Notes: a model not told the origin generated them from the letters alone. A DNA stretch of 64,000 nt from Streptomyces violens (GCF_000717745.1 NZ_JOBH01000003.1:248001-312000), one strand, 5' to 3'; counted from the stretch's first letter, positions 37,783-46,860 are shown. Numbers and translations are program-made.

Positions 37783-37800
37783 GCCCGTATGAGTACGGGC
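37783..37800 (+). promoter_or_regulatory. Inverted repeat covering the start codon of the macro-domain gene
   Basis: GCCCGTA and TACGGGC are perfect 7-base arms four bases apart, and the left arm ends on the A of the ATG at 37789. In mRNA this could form a small hairpin around the start. It may be chance in such GC-rich DNA. Confidence 0.3.
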
Positions 37801-38358
37801 AAGGACAGTACGGGCGAGGACATGCACAACGAGGGCGCGCGGCTGACGCTCGTCCTTGGGGACATCACCGAGCAGGACGTGGACGCGGTCGTGAACGCCG
37901 CCAACTCCTCGCTGCTGGGCGGCGGGGGCGTGGACGGGGCGATCCACCGGCGGGGTGGGGCGCGGATTCTGGAGGAGTGCCGGGTTTTGCGGGCGTCCCG
38001 GTACGGGCGTGGGCTGCCCACCGGGGAGGCTGTGGCCACCACGGCGGGTGAGCTGCCGGCCCGTTGGGTGGTGCACACGGTGGGGCCGGTGTACTCCCGC
38101 GAGGAGGACCGTTCCGCCCTGCTCGCCTCCTGCTACCGGGAGTCGTTGGGGGTGGCGGTGGGGCTGGGGGCCCGTACGGTCGCCTTCCCGGCGATCTCGA
38201 CGGGGGTATACGGCTGGCCGCTGGACGACGGGGCGCGGATCGCCGTGCGGACGGTGCGCGAAGCGCTCGCCGGCGGGACCGGTCCGTTGGACGAGGTGCG
38301 CTTCGTCGTGTTCGACGAGCGGGGCCGGGAAGCCTTCGCGGCGGCGCTGGAGGGGTAG
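37789..38358 (+). CDS. Macro-domain O-acetyl-ADP-ribose deacetylase
   Basis: A 189-residue YmdB/MacroD-type protein that binds ADP-ribose and hydrolyses O-acetyl-ADP-ribose or mono-ADP-ribosyl links. Motifs: LVLGDITEQDVDAVVNAANSS, LLGGGGVDGAIHRRGG (catalytic loop), PTGEAVATTAGELPARWVVH, FPAISTGVYGWP. Its substrate is the product of sirtuins, one of which is encoded at 26778-27503. The start at 37789 lies within an inverted repeat; ATG 37822 would be a shorter alternative. Confidence 0.92.
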   Translation: MSTGKDSTGEDMHNEGARLTLVLGDITEQDVDAVVNAANSSLLGGGGVDGAIHRRGGARILEECRVLRASRYGRGLPTGEAVATTAGELPARWVVHTVGPVYSREEDRSALLASCYRESLGVAVGLGARTVAFPAISTGVYGWPLDDGARIAVRTVREALAGGTGPLDEVRFVVFDERGREAFAAALEG

Positions 38359-38436
38359 GCCCGGGTCGGCCGGACCTCCCACGTCCATGTCGGATTCTCG
38401 CCAGCCACCGGGCGCTGCCTGCGGAATCCTTGAGGT

Positions 38437-39945
38437 ATGCACACCGACACCGAGCGGTGCGTACGCGCCGTGCAGTCCAAGGACGCCCGTTTCGACGGGT
38501 GGTTCTTCACCGCCGTCACCACGACGAAGATCTACTGCCGGCCCAGCTGCCCGGTGGTCCCTCCCAAGCCCGCGCACATGCGCTTCTATCCCAGCGCCGC
38601 CGCCGCGCAGCAGGCCGGGTTCCGGGCCTGCAAGCGGTGCCGTCCCGATGCCAGTCCCGGCTCCCCGCAGTGGAACGAGCGGGCCGACGCGGTCGCGCGG
38701 GCCATGCGGCTGATCGGTGACGGGGTGGTGGACCGGGACGGGGTGCCGGGGCTGGCCGCGCGCCTCGGGTACAGCCCGCGGCAGGTGGAGCGCCAGCTCC
38801 TGGCCGAGCTGGGCGCCGGGCCGCTCGCCCTCGCGCGGGCCCAGCGCGCCCAGACCGCGCGGCTGCTCATCGAGACCAGCACGCTGCCGATGGCGGAGAT
38901 CGCGTTCGCCGCCGGGTTCGCTTCGATCCGTACGTTCAACGACACCGTGCGGGAGGTCTTCGCGCTGTCGCCGAGCGAGCTGCGGCAGCGGGTACGGCCC
39001 GCGCGCCCGGCCGCCGCGCCGGGCCCGCAGCCCGGGGCGCCGGACTCCCCGGCGCTCACCACCCTCGCCCTCCGCCTCCCCTTCCGTAAGCCGCTGTGCC
39101 CCGACAACCTCTTCGGGCACCTCGCCGCCACCGCCGTCCCCGGCGTGGAGGAGTGGCGGGACGGCGCGTACCGCCGCACCCTGCGTCTCCCGTACGGCCA
39201 CGGCATCGTGGCGCTCACCCCGCGCCCCGAACACATCGACTGCCGGCTCTCCCTGACCGACCTGCGCGACCTGTCCGGGGCCATCGCCCGCTGCCGCCGG
39301 ATGCTCGACCTGGACGCCGACCCCGAGGCGGTCGACGCGCTGCTGGCGGACGATCCGGTACTGGCGCCGCTGATCGCCAAGGCGCCGGGGCGGCGGGTGC
39401 CGCGCACCGTGGACGCGGACGAGTTCGCCGTACGGGCGGTGATCGGACAGCAGGTGTCGACGGCGGCGGCACGTACGCACGCGGGGCGGCTGGCCGCCGC
39501 GTACGGGGAGCGGATCGAGGACCCCGAGGGCGGCCTCACCCACCTCTTCCCGAGCGCGGCCGCGCTGGCGGAGCTGGACCCGGAGACCCTCGCGATGCCG
39601 CGCACCCGGCGCGCCACGCTCACCGGCCTGATCGCCGCGCTGGCCGACGGGGAGCTGCAACTCGGGCCCGGCAGCGACCGCGAGGAGGCCCGCGCCCGCC
39701 TCGCCGCGCTGCCCGGCTTCGGGCCCTGGACGGTCGAGTGCATCGCGATGCGGGCGCTCGGCGACCCCGACGCGTTCACCGCCACCGACCTCGGCGTGCG
39801 CCGCGCGGCGCAGGGCCTGGGACTGCCCGGCACACCGGCCGCGCTGCTCGCCCGGGCCGCCGCCTGGCGCCCCTGGCGCGCGTACGCGGTCCAGTACCTC
39901 TGGGCCACCGACGACCACCCGATCAACCACCTCCCCACCGACTGA
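38437..39945 (+). CDS. alkA: Ada-AlkA bifunctional alkylation-repair protein
   Basis: A 502-residue fusion. Residues 1-75 are the Ada zinc domain with C34, C38, C65 and C68 (IYCRPSC, CKRC); C34 is the expected methylphosphotriester acceptor. Residues ~95-185 are an AraC-type helix-turn-helix (GLAARLGYSPRQVERQLL). Residues ~205-502 are a 3-methyladenine DNA glycosylase: AlkA N-domain, then HhH-GPD LPGFGPWTVECIAMRALG with catalytic D451 in ATDLGVR. It probably senses methylated phosphates, activates its own operon and excises alkylated bases. The ogt gene follows after 10 bases. Confidence 0.92.
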   Translation: MHTDTERCVRAVQSKDARFDGWFFTAVTTTKIYCRPSCPVVPPKPAHMRFYPSAAAAQQAGFRACKRCRPDASPGSPQWNERADAVARAMRLIGDGVVDRDGVPGLAARLGYSPRQVERQLLAELGAGPLALARAQRAQTARLLIETSTLPMAEIAFAAGFASIRTFNDTVREVFALSPSELRQRVRPARPAAAPGPQPGAPDSPALTTLALRLPFRKPLCPDNLFGHLAATAVPGVEEWRDGAYRRTLRLPYGHGIVALTPRPEHIDCRLSLTDLRDLSGAIARCRRMLDLDADPEAVDALLADDPVLAPLIAKAPGRRVPRTVDADEFAVRAVIGQQVSTAAARTHAGRLAAAYGERIEDPEGGLTHLFPSAAALAELDPETLAMPRTRRATLTGLIAALADGELQLGPGSDREEARARLAALPGFGPWTVECIAMRALGDPDAFTATDLGVRRAAQGLGLPGTPAALLARAAAWRPWRAYAVQYLWATDDHPINHLPTD

Positions 39946-39955
39946 GGGAAGCGCC

Positions 39956-40477
39956 ATGTCTGCTGTCAGCACCACGTCTGTTCGTACGTACACCGTTATG
40001 ACCGAGACGCCGGTCGGGGCGCTCACGCTCGTCGCCCGCGACGGCGCGCTCACCGGCCTGTACATGACCGACCAGCGGCACCGGCCGCCGCAGGAGAGCT
40101 TCGGGCACCCGGAGGAGCCGGCGGCCGAGCCGTTCGCCGGCGCGATCCGGCAGCTCCGGGCGTACTTCGCCGGGGAGCTGACCGCCTTCGATCTGCCGCT
40201 CCGCCTCGACGGGACGCCGTTCCAGCGGCGCGTGTGGGCGGCGCTGTGCGAGATCCCGTACGGCGGGACGCTCTCGTACGGGGAGCTGGCCGGCCGGCTC
40301 GGCAAGCCGTCGGCCGCCCGCGCCGTGGGGCTGGCCAACGGCAAGAACCCGATCGGGATCATCGTGCCCTGCCACCGTGTCGTCGGCGCGGGCGGCGGCC
40401 TGACCGGCTACGGCGGCGGCCTGGACCGCAAGCGTCACCTGCTCGACTTCGAGCGGGAGGTGGCGGCGGCCGCGTGA
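39956..40477 (+). CDS. ogt: Methylated-DNA-protein cysteine methyltransferase
   Basis: A 173-residue suicide enzyme that takes the methyl group from O6-methylguanine onto C139 in IIVPCHRVVGAGG. The helix-turn-helix/arginine finger region reads SYGELAGRLGKPSAARAVGLA. It supplies the activity that the upstream Ada-AlkA protein lacks, so the two together equal the E. coli Ada plus AlkA adaptive response. It starts 10 bases after alkA. Confidence 0.95.
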   Translation: MSAVSTTSVRTYTVMTETPVGALTLVARDGALTGLYMTDQRHRPPQESFGHPEEPAAEPFAGAIRQLRAYFAGELTAFDLPLRLDGTPFQRRVWAALCEIPYGGTLSYGELAGRLGKPSAARAVGLANGKNPIGIIVPCHRVVGAGGGLTGYGGGLDRKRHLLDFEREVAAAA

Positions 40478-40490
40478 CGGCGGCTCCGGG

Positions 40491-40982
40491 CTAGCGTCGC
40501 GGCGGTACGCCGTCCTCCAGCTCGGCCGGCCCGCGGCCGTCCGCCAGTGCGTCCAGCGCGGCGCCCAGCCGCAGCCGCATCGGCCCGTCCACATAACCGC
40601 CCAGCTCCGCCGGGTCCACCAGGCGCCAGGAGAGCAGCTCTTCCTGTTGGAGGGTGATCGCGGCGAGTTGCGCCTCGTCCAGTACTCCGCCGTCGAAGAG
40701 GTACGACACCAGGGGCGGGCGCTGCTCACCGCGTACCCAGTCGACCGCCAGCAGCGCGCCCGGCTCGATGTCCAGCCCGATCTCCTCGGCGGTCTCCCGG
40801 CGGGCCGCCTGCCGCGGCGACTCGCCCTGATCGGACTCCACCGTCCCGCCGGGCAGGAGCCAGGTGTCCTTGTAGTTGGGCTCGACGAGCAGGACGCGCC
40901 CGGCGGCGTCGCGGAAAATGGTTCCGGCGCCCGCGAGCACCCGGGGCAGGCTGGCGATGTACGCGGCGTAATCCAAGGTCAC
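40491..40982 (-). CDS. Nudix hydrolase
   Basis: A 163-residue protein with a full Nudix box, from GGTVE to RETAEEIGL with spacing GX5EX7REUXEEXGU, preceded by LLVEPNYKDTWLLP. It hydrolyses a nucleoside diphosphate linked to another moiety; the substrate cannot be read from the sequence. It is convergent with ogt, with 13 bases between the stops. Confidence 0.9.
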   Translation of the reverse strand: MTLDYAAYIASLPRVLAGAGTIFRDAAGRVLLVEPNYKDTWLLPGGTVESDQGESPRQAARRETAEEIGLDIEPGALLAVDWVRGEQRPPLVSYLFDGGVLDEAQLAAITLQQEELLSWRLVDPAELGGYVDGPMRLRLGAALDALADGRGPAELEDGVPPRR

Positions 40983-41059
40983 TCCGCGAGCCTAACGCCT
41001 TCCCGGCAGGCGCTGTTGGCACCATGGGTCCCACCCGTACCGACGGACGGAGCACCACG

Positions 41060-41272
41060 ATGAGACGCCCGGCGTACGCGGCATTCGGCCTGGCGGCGGC
41101 GTTCGCCGTGACGGGCGGCGCCGCACCCCACGTCGTCACCGGCCCGAACACCGGGTCGCTGGTGCGCACCGGTGACGTGGACCTGCTGGAGGACGTGCTG
41201 GAGCACATCAGCACCACGTCGGACGGCCGGACCGCCCATCAGACGTATCACCAGACGGAACCGGCGAGTTGA
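41060..41272 (+). CDS. Small secreted hypothetical protein
   Basis: A 70-residue protein starting MRRPAYAAFGLAAAFAVTGG, a plausible signal peptide with cleavage near residue 22-25, followed by a short hydrophilic mature part (VDLLEDVLEHISTTSDGR). No family is recognised. Start at ATG 41060 rather than the in-frame ATG at 41024 because it gives a clean signal peptide. The product is small and acidic. Confidence 0.5.
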   Translation: MRRPAYAAFGLAAAFAVTGGAAPHVVTGPNTGSLVRTGDVDLLEDVLEHISTTSDGRTAHQTYHQTEPAS

Positions 41273-41297
41273 GCGTCCGCCCGGGTGGCTGATGCCG

Positions 41298-42401
41298 TCA
41301 CTCGGTCGGCGCTCCGGTCGCCAGCCGGCAGGTGCGTTCCGCCAGTTCGCTGATCCGTACGCCGTCGAAGCCGAAGACGGCGGTACGCAGGCGGTCGTGC
41401 AGCGGCTCCGTCCACTGGGGCGGGATCGCCGCCGCGCCGCACAGCACGCCCGCCACCGAGCCGGCCGTCGCGCCGTTGGAGTCGGTGTCCAGGCCGCCGC
41501 GTACGGTCAGCGCGATCGTGGAGGTGAAGTCGCCCTCGCCGTAGAGCAGTCCGGCGGTGAGCACGGCGGCGTTCGGGACCACATGGATCCAGTGCAGATG
41601 GCCGGCCTCGCGCTCCATCTCGGCGAGCGTGTCCGCCCAGGCGACGCCCGATTCGTACAGCGCCACGGTGTGCCGGACCGTACGCGCCAGCCTGCTGCCC
41701 GCGGGGATACGGGCCAGCGCCGCCTCCACTGCCTCGCGCGGCCCGCTCGCCTCGAAGGCGGCCGCGATCAGCGCGGCCGCCCACATCGCGCCGTACACGC
41801 CGTTGCCGGTGTGCGAGAGGACCGCGTCCCGGCGGGCCAGCGCGGCCGCCCGGCGGGGGCGGCCGGGGGAGACCCAGCCGTACACGTCCGCCCTGATCAG
41901 CGCGCCGATCCACTCCTGGTACGGATTGTCGGTGGTGGCGGCGAGCGGGGGCCGGATGCCGGTGGCGAGGTTGCGGTACGCGGCGCGCTCGGCGGTGAAG
42001 GTCTGCAGGTACGGCAGCCGGTGCAGCCAGAGCGTGCCGAGCTGTTCGGTGGTGAAGTCCGTGCCGTGGGTCTCCAGCAGGTCCAGTACCAGCACGGAGT
42101 AGTCGATGTCGTCGTCGCGGCAGCTCCCGTCGACCCGGCCGCGTGCGCAGCTCCGCCACTCCGGCCGCAGCTGTTCGGCGTCCTCGGCGGTCGGCGGCGG
42201 GGGGAGGTAGTCGGTGAGCGGCAGCGCGCCCGTCCGGCGCAGGTACTGGTCGATGCGCTCGCGGGTCCACAGGTCGCCGTGCTCGACGGGCTTGCCCAGC
42301 ATGTTCCCGGCGATCCGGCCGAGCCAGCCGCCGTGGATTCGGTCGGCGAGGCCGGGTGGCCGGGCAGCGTCGGCGGGCGTACTGCTGTGCGGCGGCGTCA
42401 T
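41298..42401 (-). CDS. ADP-ribosylglycohydrolase family protein
   Basis: A 367-residue ARH/DraG-fold protein that removes ADP-ribose from proteins or other acceptors. Metal-binding acidic motifs are CRDDDIDYSVLVLDLLE in the N-terminal half and GGLDTDSNGATAGSVAGVL near the C-terminus; WLGRIAGNMLGKPVE near the N-terminus is also typical. The ATG at 42401 is the first good start; upstream extension of the frame crosses the divergent glycerate-kinase promoter. Confidence 0.88.
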   Translation of the reverse strand: MTPPHSSTPADAARPPGLADRIHGGWLGRIAGNMLGKPVEHGDLWTRERIDQYLRRTGALPLTDYLPPPPTAEDAEQLRPEWRSCARGRVDGSCRDDDIDYSVLVLDLLETHGTDFTTEQLGTLWLHRLPYLQTFTAERAAYRNLATGIRPPLAATTDNPYQEWIGALIRADVYGWVSPGRPRRAAALARRDAVLSHTGNGVYGAMWAAALIAAAFEASGPREAVEAALARIPAGSRLARTVRHTVALYESGVAWADTLAEMEREAGHLHWIHVVPNAAVLTAGLLYGEGDFTSTIALTVRGGLDTDSNGATAGSVAGVLCGAAAIPPQWTEPLHDRLRTAVFGFDGVRISELAERTCRLATGAPTE

Positions 42402-42615
42402 GGGTACAGGTGTACCGAAGTCCGCCGGGGTGCGCGTGGGCCCGAACGCGCCGAACCGGGACGCGGCGTGCGGACGCGGGGTACCGTACGACCACAGTGA
42501 AGTGGAAAAGGAAATCCGCTTCGTGGAAAACGTGATCGGCGTCTCTGTTCTCCCTGCCCGCCGCCGGATAGGGTCACAGCGGCGCGACTGCAGTTCGACG
42601 GCAAGGGGAGTCAGG

Positions 42616-43785
42616 GTGGCGGACGTGGACGCAGCAACGACAGGGGCACCGGCAGCACACGTGCTGATCGCCGCGGACAAGTTCAAGGGCTCGCTGACGG
42701 CCGTCCAGGTCGCCGAGCACGTCACGGCCGGGCTGCGGCGCGCGGTACCGGACCTCTCCGTGGCGGCCGTCCCGGTCGCGGACGGCGGGGACGGCACGGT
42801 CGCGGCGGCGCTGGCCGCCGGTTTCGCCCGGCACGAGGCGCGGGTCACCGGACCCCTCGGGGAGCCCGTCAAGGCCACGTTCGCGCTGAGCGCCGACGGT
42901 ACGGCCGTGGTGGAGATGGCCGAGGCGTCGGGCCTGCAGCACCTCCCGGACGGCGTCTTCGCGCCGCTGACGGCCACCACGTACGGCACCGGGGAGCTGC
43001 TGCTCGCCGCGCTGGACGCGGGCGCCCGCTCCATCGTCTTCGGCGTCGGCGGCAGCGCCACGAACGACGGCGGCGCGGGGATGCTCGCGGCGCTGGGCGC
43101 GCGCTTCCTGGACCGTACGGGGGAGCCGGTCGCGCCCGGTGGTGGGCCGCTCGCCGGTCTTGCCACCGCCGACCTCAGCGGCCTCGACCCGCGGCTGGCC
43201 ACTACGGAGATCGTGCTCGCCAGCGACGTCGACAATCCGCTGACCGGCCCGAAGGGCGCGCCCGCGGTCTACGGCCCGCAGAAGGGGGCGACCGAGGCGG
43301 ACGTCGCCACGCTGGACGCGGCGCTGGCGCACTACGCGAAGGTGCTGGAGACGGCGGTGGGGCCGAAGGCCGCCGAGTACGCGGTGGCGCCGGGCGCGGG
43401 GGCGGCGGGCGGCATCGGGTACGGGGCGCTGGTCGGGCTGGGTGCGACATTCCGCCCCGGCATCGACGTCATGCTCGACGTGCTCGGGTTCGGGCCTGCG
43501 CTGGAGCGGGCCACGTTTGTGATCACGGGCGAGGGGTCGCTGGATGAGCAGACGCTGCACGGGAAGGCCCCGGCGGGGGTCGCGGCGGCGGCCCGCGCCC
43601 GCGGCCTGACCGTCGTCGCGGTCTGCGGTCGTCTGCTCCTGCCGCCGTCGGCGCTCCTCCAGGCGGGGATCGAGCGGGCGTACCCGCTCACTGCCCTGGA
43701 GCCGGACCCGGCCCGCTGCATGGCCGAGGCGGGCCCGCTCCTGGAACAGGCGGCGGAGTCCCTCGCGCGGGACTTCCTGGCGTAG
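42616..43785 (+). CDS. glxK: Glycerate kinase
   Basis: A 389-residue glycerate kinase of the GlxK type (AADKFKGSLTAVQVAEHV, VADGGDGTVAAALAAGF, ATTYGTGELLLAALDAGA, FGVGGSATNDGGAGML, FVITGEGSLDEQTLHGKAP). It phosphorylates glycerate so that carbon from glyoxylate or tartronate enters glycolysis, which would suit the ring-compound and keto-acid catabolism elsewhere in the window. GTG start with AGGGGAG upstream. A long hairpin follows at 43951. Confidence 0.92.
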   Translation: MADVDAATTGAPAAHVLIAADKFKGSLTAVQVAEHVTAGLRRAVPDLSVAAVPVADGGDGTVAAALAAGFARHEARVTGPLGEPVKATFALSADGTAVVEMAEASGLQHLPDGVFAPLTATTYGTGELLLAALDAGARSIVFGVGGSATNDGGAGMLAALGARFLDRTGEPVAPGGGPLAGLATADLSGLDPRLATTEIVLASDVDNPLTGPKGAPAVYGPQKGATEADVATLDAALAHYAKVLETAVGPKAAEYAVAPGAGAAGGIGYGALVGLGATFRPGIDVMLDVLGFGPALERATFVITGEGSLDEQTLHGKAPAGVAAAARARGLTVVAVCGRLLLPPSALLQAGIERAYPLTALEPDPARCMAEAGPLLEQAAESLARDFLA

Positions 43786-43794
43786 CCCCCGTAA

Positions 43795-43925
43795 GGGGCG
43801 CGGGGAACTGCGCGAGCAACCGCAGCGGCGCCGCAGTGGGCCGCGGGCGGGACCGGCCCCGCGAGGCCGGTGGCCCCCTGCGGGAGCGAGTGGGCTGGGC
43901 GCGCAGTTCCCCGCGCCCCTGGGCG
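43795..43925. repeat. Long imperfect inverted repeat of Streptomyces intergenic type
   Basis: GGGGCGCGGGGAACTGCGCG near 43797 is matched by CGCGCAGTTCCCCGCGCCCC near 43900-43920 in reverse complement, separated by GC-rich sequence. Such arms are, as I recall, a common repeat between Streptomyces genes, probably an RNA-level hairpin or remnant mobile unit. Confidence 0.55.
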
Positions 43926-43950
43926 CCGCTCCGCGGCGGCCCCCCGCAAC

Positions 43951-43995
43951 GCCGGAGGCCCGGTACGAACCCAAGGTTCGTACCGGGCCTCCGGC
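43951..43995. terminator. Bidirectional transcription terminator hairpin
   Basis: A perfect 21-base-pair stem, GCCGGAGGCCCGGTACGAACC paired with its reverse complement around a three-base CAA loop, lies between the convergent ends of glxK and pssA. There is no T run, as is usual in Streptomyces. Confidence 0.85.
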
Positions 43996-44007
43996 GTGTG
44001 TCGGTCA

Positions 44008-44850
44008 CTACGGCAGCTGCGCTGCCCTGGCCTCGCGCCGATTGTCCCGGAACGTATTCACCCGCCGAGCCGTGGCGAAGAGCGGAATCATCGCGCCCGT
44101 CACGACCTGCAGCGCGCAGCCCGTCTGCAGCAGCAGCTGGCCGGCCGGTGCGTCCAGTGCCCACGCTGCCAGCATGGCCATGCTCGCCACGATCCAGGAG
44201 AGCATCGCGACCGCGAGGCGACCCCGCGGCTTCGGGTACTCCACCCGGCTCACCATCAGCCACGCCACGCCGATGATGGCGAGGAGCGTCGGCAGGAACG
44301 GCAGCTCCAGCAGCACGATCGCTACGACGGTCAGCGCCCCGAAGGGACTCGGCATGCCCTGGAACATGCCGTTCGGCACCGTCACGCACGAGAAGCGGGC
44401 GAGGCGGAGGATGACCGCCAGCAGCACCACCACCGCCGCGACCACCGAGACCCGCTGGTTCGCGTCCTGGGCGACCATGCCCCAGGTCACCACGAAGTAC
44501 GCGGGCGCCAGGCCGAAGCTGATCAGGTCGGAGAGGTTGTCGAGCTCGGCCCCCATCGCCGAGGCCCGCAGTTTGCGCGCGACCAGGCCGTCGAACAGGT
44601 CGAAGACCGACGCGAGCAGCATGAGGATGACCGCCATGGCGGCGCTGTGCCGCGCCATGCCGCCGTCCTCGGTGCCCGTCAGGTGCGGGATCAGGACGCC
44701 GGTGGTGGTGAAGTACACCGCCATGAAGCCGCAGATCGCGTTGCCGAGCGTGAGCGTGTCCGCTATCGACAGCCGCGTCGACAGCGGCATGTCGTCGTCC
44801 TCCTCCTCGGCCGCCCAGCCCGCCTGGGTATCGGGATCAATCACGGTCAA
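44008..44850 (-). CDS. pssA: CDP-diacylglycerol-serine O-phosphatidyltransferase
   Basis: A 280-residue integral membrane enzyme that makes phosphatidylserine. The CDP-alcohol phosphatidyltransferase motif is complete: DGLVARKLRASAMGAELDNL-SD (DGX2ARX8GX3DX3D). Several hydrophobic segments follow. It starts with a TTG overlapping the end of psd by 14 bases, with GGGGGTGA upstream, so the two are coupled and form the phosphatidylethanolamine branch. Confidence 0.92.
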   Translation of the reverse strand: MTVIDPDTQAGWAAEEEDDDMPLSTRLSIADTLTLGNAICGFMAVYFTTTGVLIPHLTGTEDGGMARHSAAMAVILMLLASVFDLFDGLVARKLRASAMGAELDNLSDLISFGLAPAYFVVTWGMVAQDANQRVSVVAAVVVLLAVILRLARFSCVTVPNGMFQGMPSPFGALTVVAIVLLELPFLPTLLAIIGVAWLMVSRVEYPKPRGRLAVAMLSWIVASMAMLAAWALDAPAGQLLLQTGCALQVVTGAMIPLFATARRVNTFRDNRREARAAQLP

Positions 44851-45484
44851 GACGAGTCACCCCCGCTGTGGTGGCCTGGCCGACCTCGACCGCGGCCTCG
44901 ACGCCCTCGGGCAGGTACACATCGACGCGCGAGCCGAAGCGGATCAGACCGATACGCTCGCCCTGCTCGACCTTCGTGCCCTCCGGTACGTACGGAACGA
45001 TGCGGCGGGCCACCGCACCGGCGATCTGCACCATCTCGACGTCACCGATCTCGGTGTCGAAGTGCCAGACGACCCGCTCGTTGTTCTCGCTCTCCTTGTT
45101 GAACGCCGGAACGAAGCCGCCGGGGATGTGGTCGACGGACGTGACCGTGCCGGCCAGCGGCGCGCGGTTCACGTGGACGTTCAGCGGGCTCATGAAGATC
45201 GCGACGCGGGTGCGCCCGTCCTTCCACGGCATGATGCTCTGCACCACGCCGTCGGCCGGGGAAATGACGCGGCCCTGAGCGATGTCGCGCTCGGGGTCGC
45301 GGAAGAACCACAGCATGCCCGCCGCCAGAGCGGTGGTGGGCACGGCGACGGCGGCCCAGCGTCCCGAGCGCCGGGAGCGGGCCAGGCTGACCGCTGCCAT
45401 TGCGACGGTCGGCAGGAGCCACGGCGACGCTCCGCGCGCGAGGCGGACGCGACCGCGATGTGCAGAGGATTGGCTGTGGGGCAT
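44837..45484 (-). CDS. psd: Phosphatidylserine decarboxylase proenzyme
   Basis: A 215-residue short-type decarboxylase, pyruvoyl-dependent, converting phosphatidylserine to phosphatidylethanolamine at the membrane. Self-cleavage site G184-S185 in IRFGSRVD; other motifs are WFFRDPER, SPADGVV and FMSPLNVHVNRAP. The N-terminal hydrophobic stretches anchor it. The start is ATG 45484; longer upstream extension would cover the promoter region (a TTGGCC element and a TAGCAT element about 18 bases apart lie near 45543-45575 on this strand). Confidence 0.92.
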   Translation of the reverse strand: MPHSQSSAHRGRVRLARGASPWLLPTVAMAAVSLARSRRSGRWAAVAVPTTALAAGMLWFFRDPERDIAQGRVISPADGVVQSIMPWKDGRTRVAIFMSPLNVHVNRAPLAGTVTSVDHIPGGFVPAFNKESENNERVVWHFDTEIGDVEMVQIAGAVARRIVPYVPEGTKVEQGERIGLIRFGSRVDVYLPEGVEAAVEVGQATTAGVTRLDRD

Positions 45485-45652
45485 GGATGACCTTCGTAGC
45501 GGAGGATGCCGCGTAGGGATGGGGGACGGCGGCTTTCCGGGGATGCTATCGGTTGCGAGCGGCAACTGGCCAAGAGCCAACGCCAATCCGTGCCCGAAGT
45601 CCGGTGACGGGGTGTGATCTTCTTCTCGAAGAAAACACCCCGAAACGGACAT

Positions 45653-46858
45653 TCACCCCTGGATGCGGTACTCCTCGAGTAGCCGGCGCCCGATGATCAT
45701 TTTCTGGATCTCAGCGGTACCTTCACCGATGAGCAACATGGGCGCCTCGCGGTACAGGCGTTCGATTTCATATTCCTTGGAGAAGCCGTAGCCGCCGTGG
45801 ATGCGGAAGGCGTCCTCCACGACCTCCTTGCAGTACTCGGAGGCGAGGTACTTCGCCATGCCCGCTTCCAGGTCATTGCGCTGACCGGAGTCCTTCTTGC
45901 GGGCGGCATTGACCATCATCGCATGGGCCGCCTCGACCTTTGTCGCCATTTCGGCCAATTTGAACTGGATGGCCTGATGCTGTGCGATCGGCTTGCCGAA
46001 GGTGTGGCGCTGCTGCGCGTAGTCCACGCCCAGCTCAAAGGCACGCTGCGCGACGCCGCAGCCACGTGCCGCGACGTTCACCCGGCCGACCTCGACGCCG
46101 TCCATCATGTGATAGAAACCACGTCCGGTCTCGCCGCCGAGCACGCGATTCGCCGGGATCCGGAGGTCCTGCATGATGAGCTCGGTCGTGTCGACGCCCT
46201 TGTAGCCCATCTTCTCGATCTTGCCCGGAATGGTGAGTCCGGGGCGGACCTCGCCGAAGCCGGGCTCCTTCTCCACGAGGAAGGTCGTCATCGACTTGTG
46301 CGGGGCCGTGCCCTCGGGGTGGCCCTCGTCCGTCTTGCAGAGGACCGCGACCAGCGTGGACGAACCGCCGTTCGTCAGCCACATCTTCTGGCCGTTGAGG
46401 ACGTATTCGTCGCCGTCCTTGACGCCCTTGGAGGAAATGGCGGACACGTCGGAGCCAAGGGCCGGCTCCGACATCGAGAAGGCGCCCCGTATCTCACCGG
46501 CCGCCATCTTCGGCAGGAAGTAGTCCTTCTGCTCCTGCGTGCCGTGCTGCTTGAGCATGTACGCCACGATGAAGTGGGTGTTGATGATGCCGGACACCGA
46601 CATCCAGCCGCGGGCGATCTCCTCGACCGTCAGGGCGTAGGTCAGGAGGGATTCGCCGAGGCCGCCGTACTCCTCCGGGATCATCAGGCCGAAGACGCCC
46701 AGTTCCTTGAGGCCCTCGACGATCTGTGCCGGGTACTCGTCCTTGTGCTCCAGCTCGGTGGCGACCGGAAGGATCTCCTTGTCCACGAAATCGCGGACGG
46801 TGGAGAGGATTTCCCGCTGGATGTCCGTCAGGCCCTCGGTCTGTGCGAGACGCGCCAT
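45653..46858 (-). CDS. Acyl-CoA dehydrogenase, probable methylsuccinyl-CoA dehydrogenase
   Basis: A 401-residue flavoprotein dehydrogenase. Family signatures: FSMSEPALGSDVSAI, KMWLTNGG, QQRHTFGKPIAQHQAIQ, RIHGGYGFSKEYEIERLYRE and LLIGEGTAEIQKMIIGR with the catalytic Glu. As last gene of the ethylmalonyl-CoA run it most likely oxidises (2S)-methylsuccinyl-CoA to mesaconyl-CoA. That assignment rests on context; the sequence alone shows a short-chain acyl-CoA dehydrogenase. It starts two bases after the hydratase stop. Confidence 0.85.
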   Translation of the reverse strand: MARLAQTEGLTDIQREILSTVRDFVDKEILPVATELEHKDEYPAQIVEGLKELGVFGLMIPEEYGGLGESLLTYALTVEEIARGWMSVSGIINTHFIVAYMLKQHGTQEQKDYFLPKMAAGEIRGAFSMSEPALGSDVSAISSKGVKDGDEYVLNGQKMWLTNGGSSTLVAVLCKTDEGHPEGTAPHKSMTTFLVEKEPGFGEVRPGLTIPGKIEKMGYKGVDTTELIMQDLRIPANRVLGGETGRGFYHMMDGVEVGRVNVAARGCGVAQRAFELGVDYAQQRHTFGKPIAQHQAIQFKLAEMATKVEAAHAMMVNAARKKDSGQRNDLEAGMAKYLASEYCKEVVEDAFRIHGGYGFSKEYEIERLYREAPMLLIGEGTAEIQKMIIGRRLLEEYRIQG

Positions 46859-46860
46859 GG

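Noticed and set aside
37630..40362. 910-codon open frame on the minus strand
   Set aside because: It is antisense to the macro-domain, alkA and ogt genes and has only low-complexity Gly/Arg/Pro-rich sequence.
45600..45640. TTCTTC-TC-GAAGAA inverted repeat as a terminator
   Set aside because: The two-base loop is too small for a stable hairpin of this type and no other support exists.
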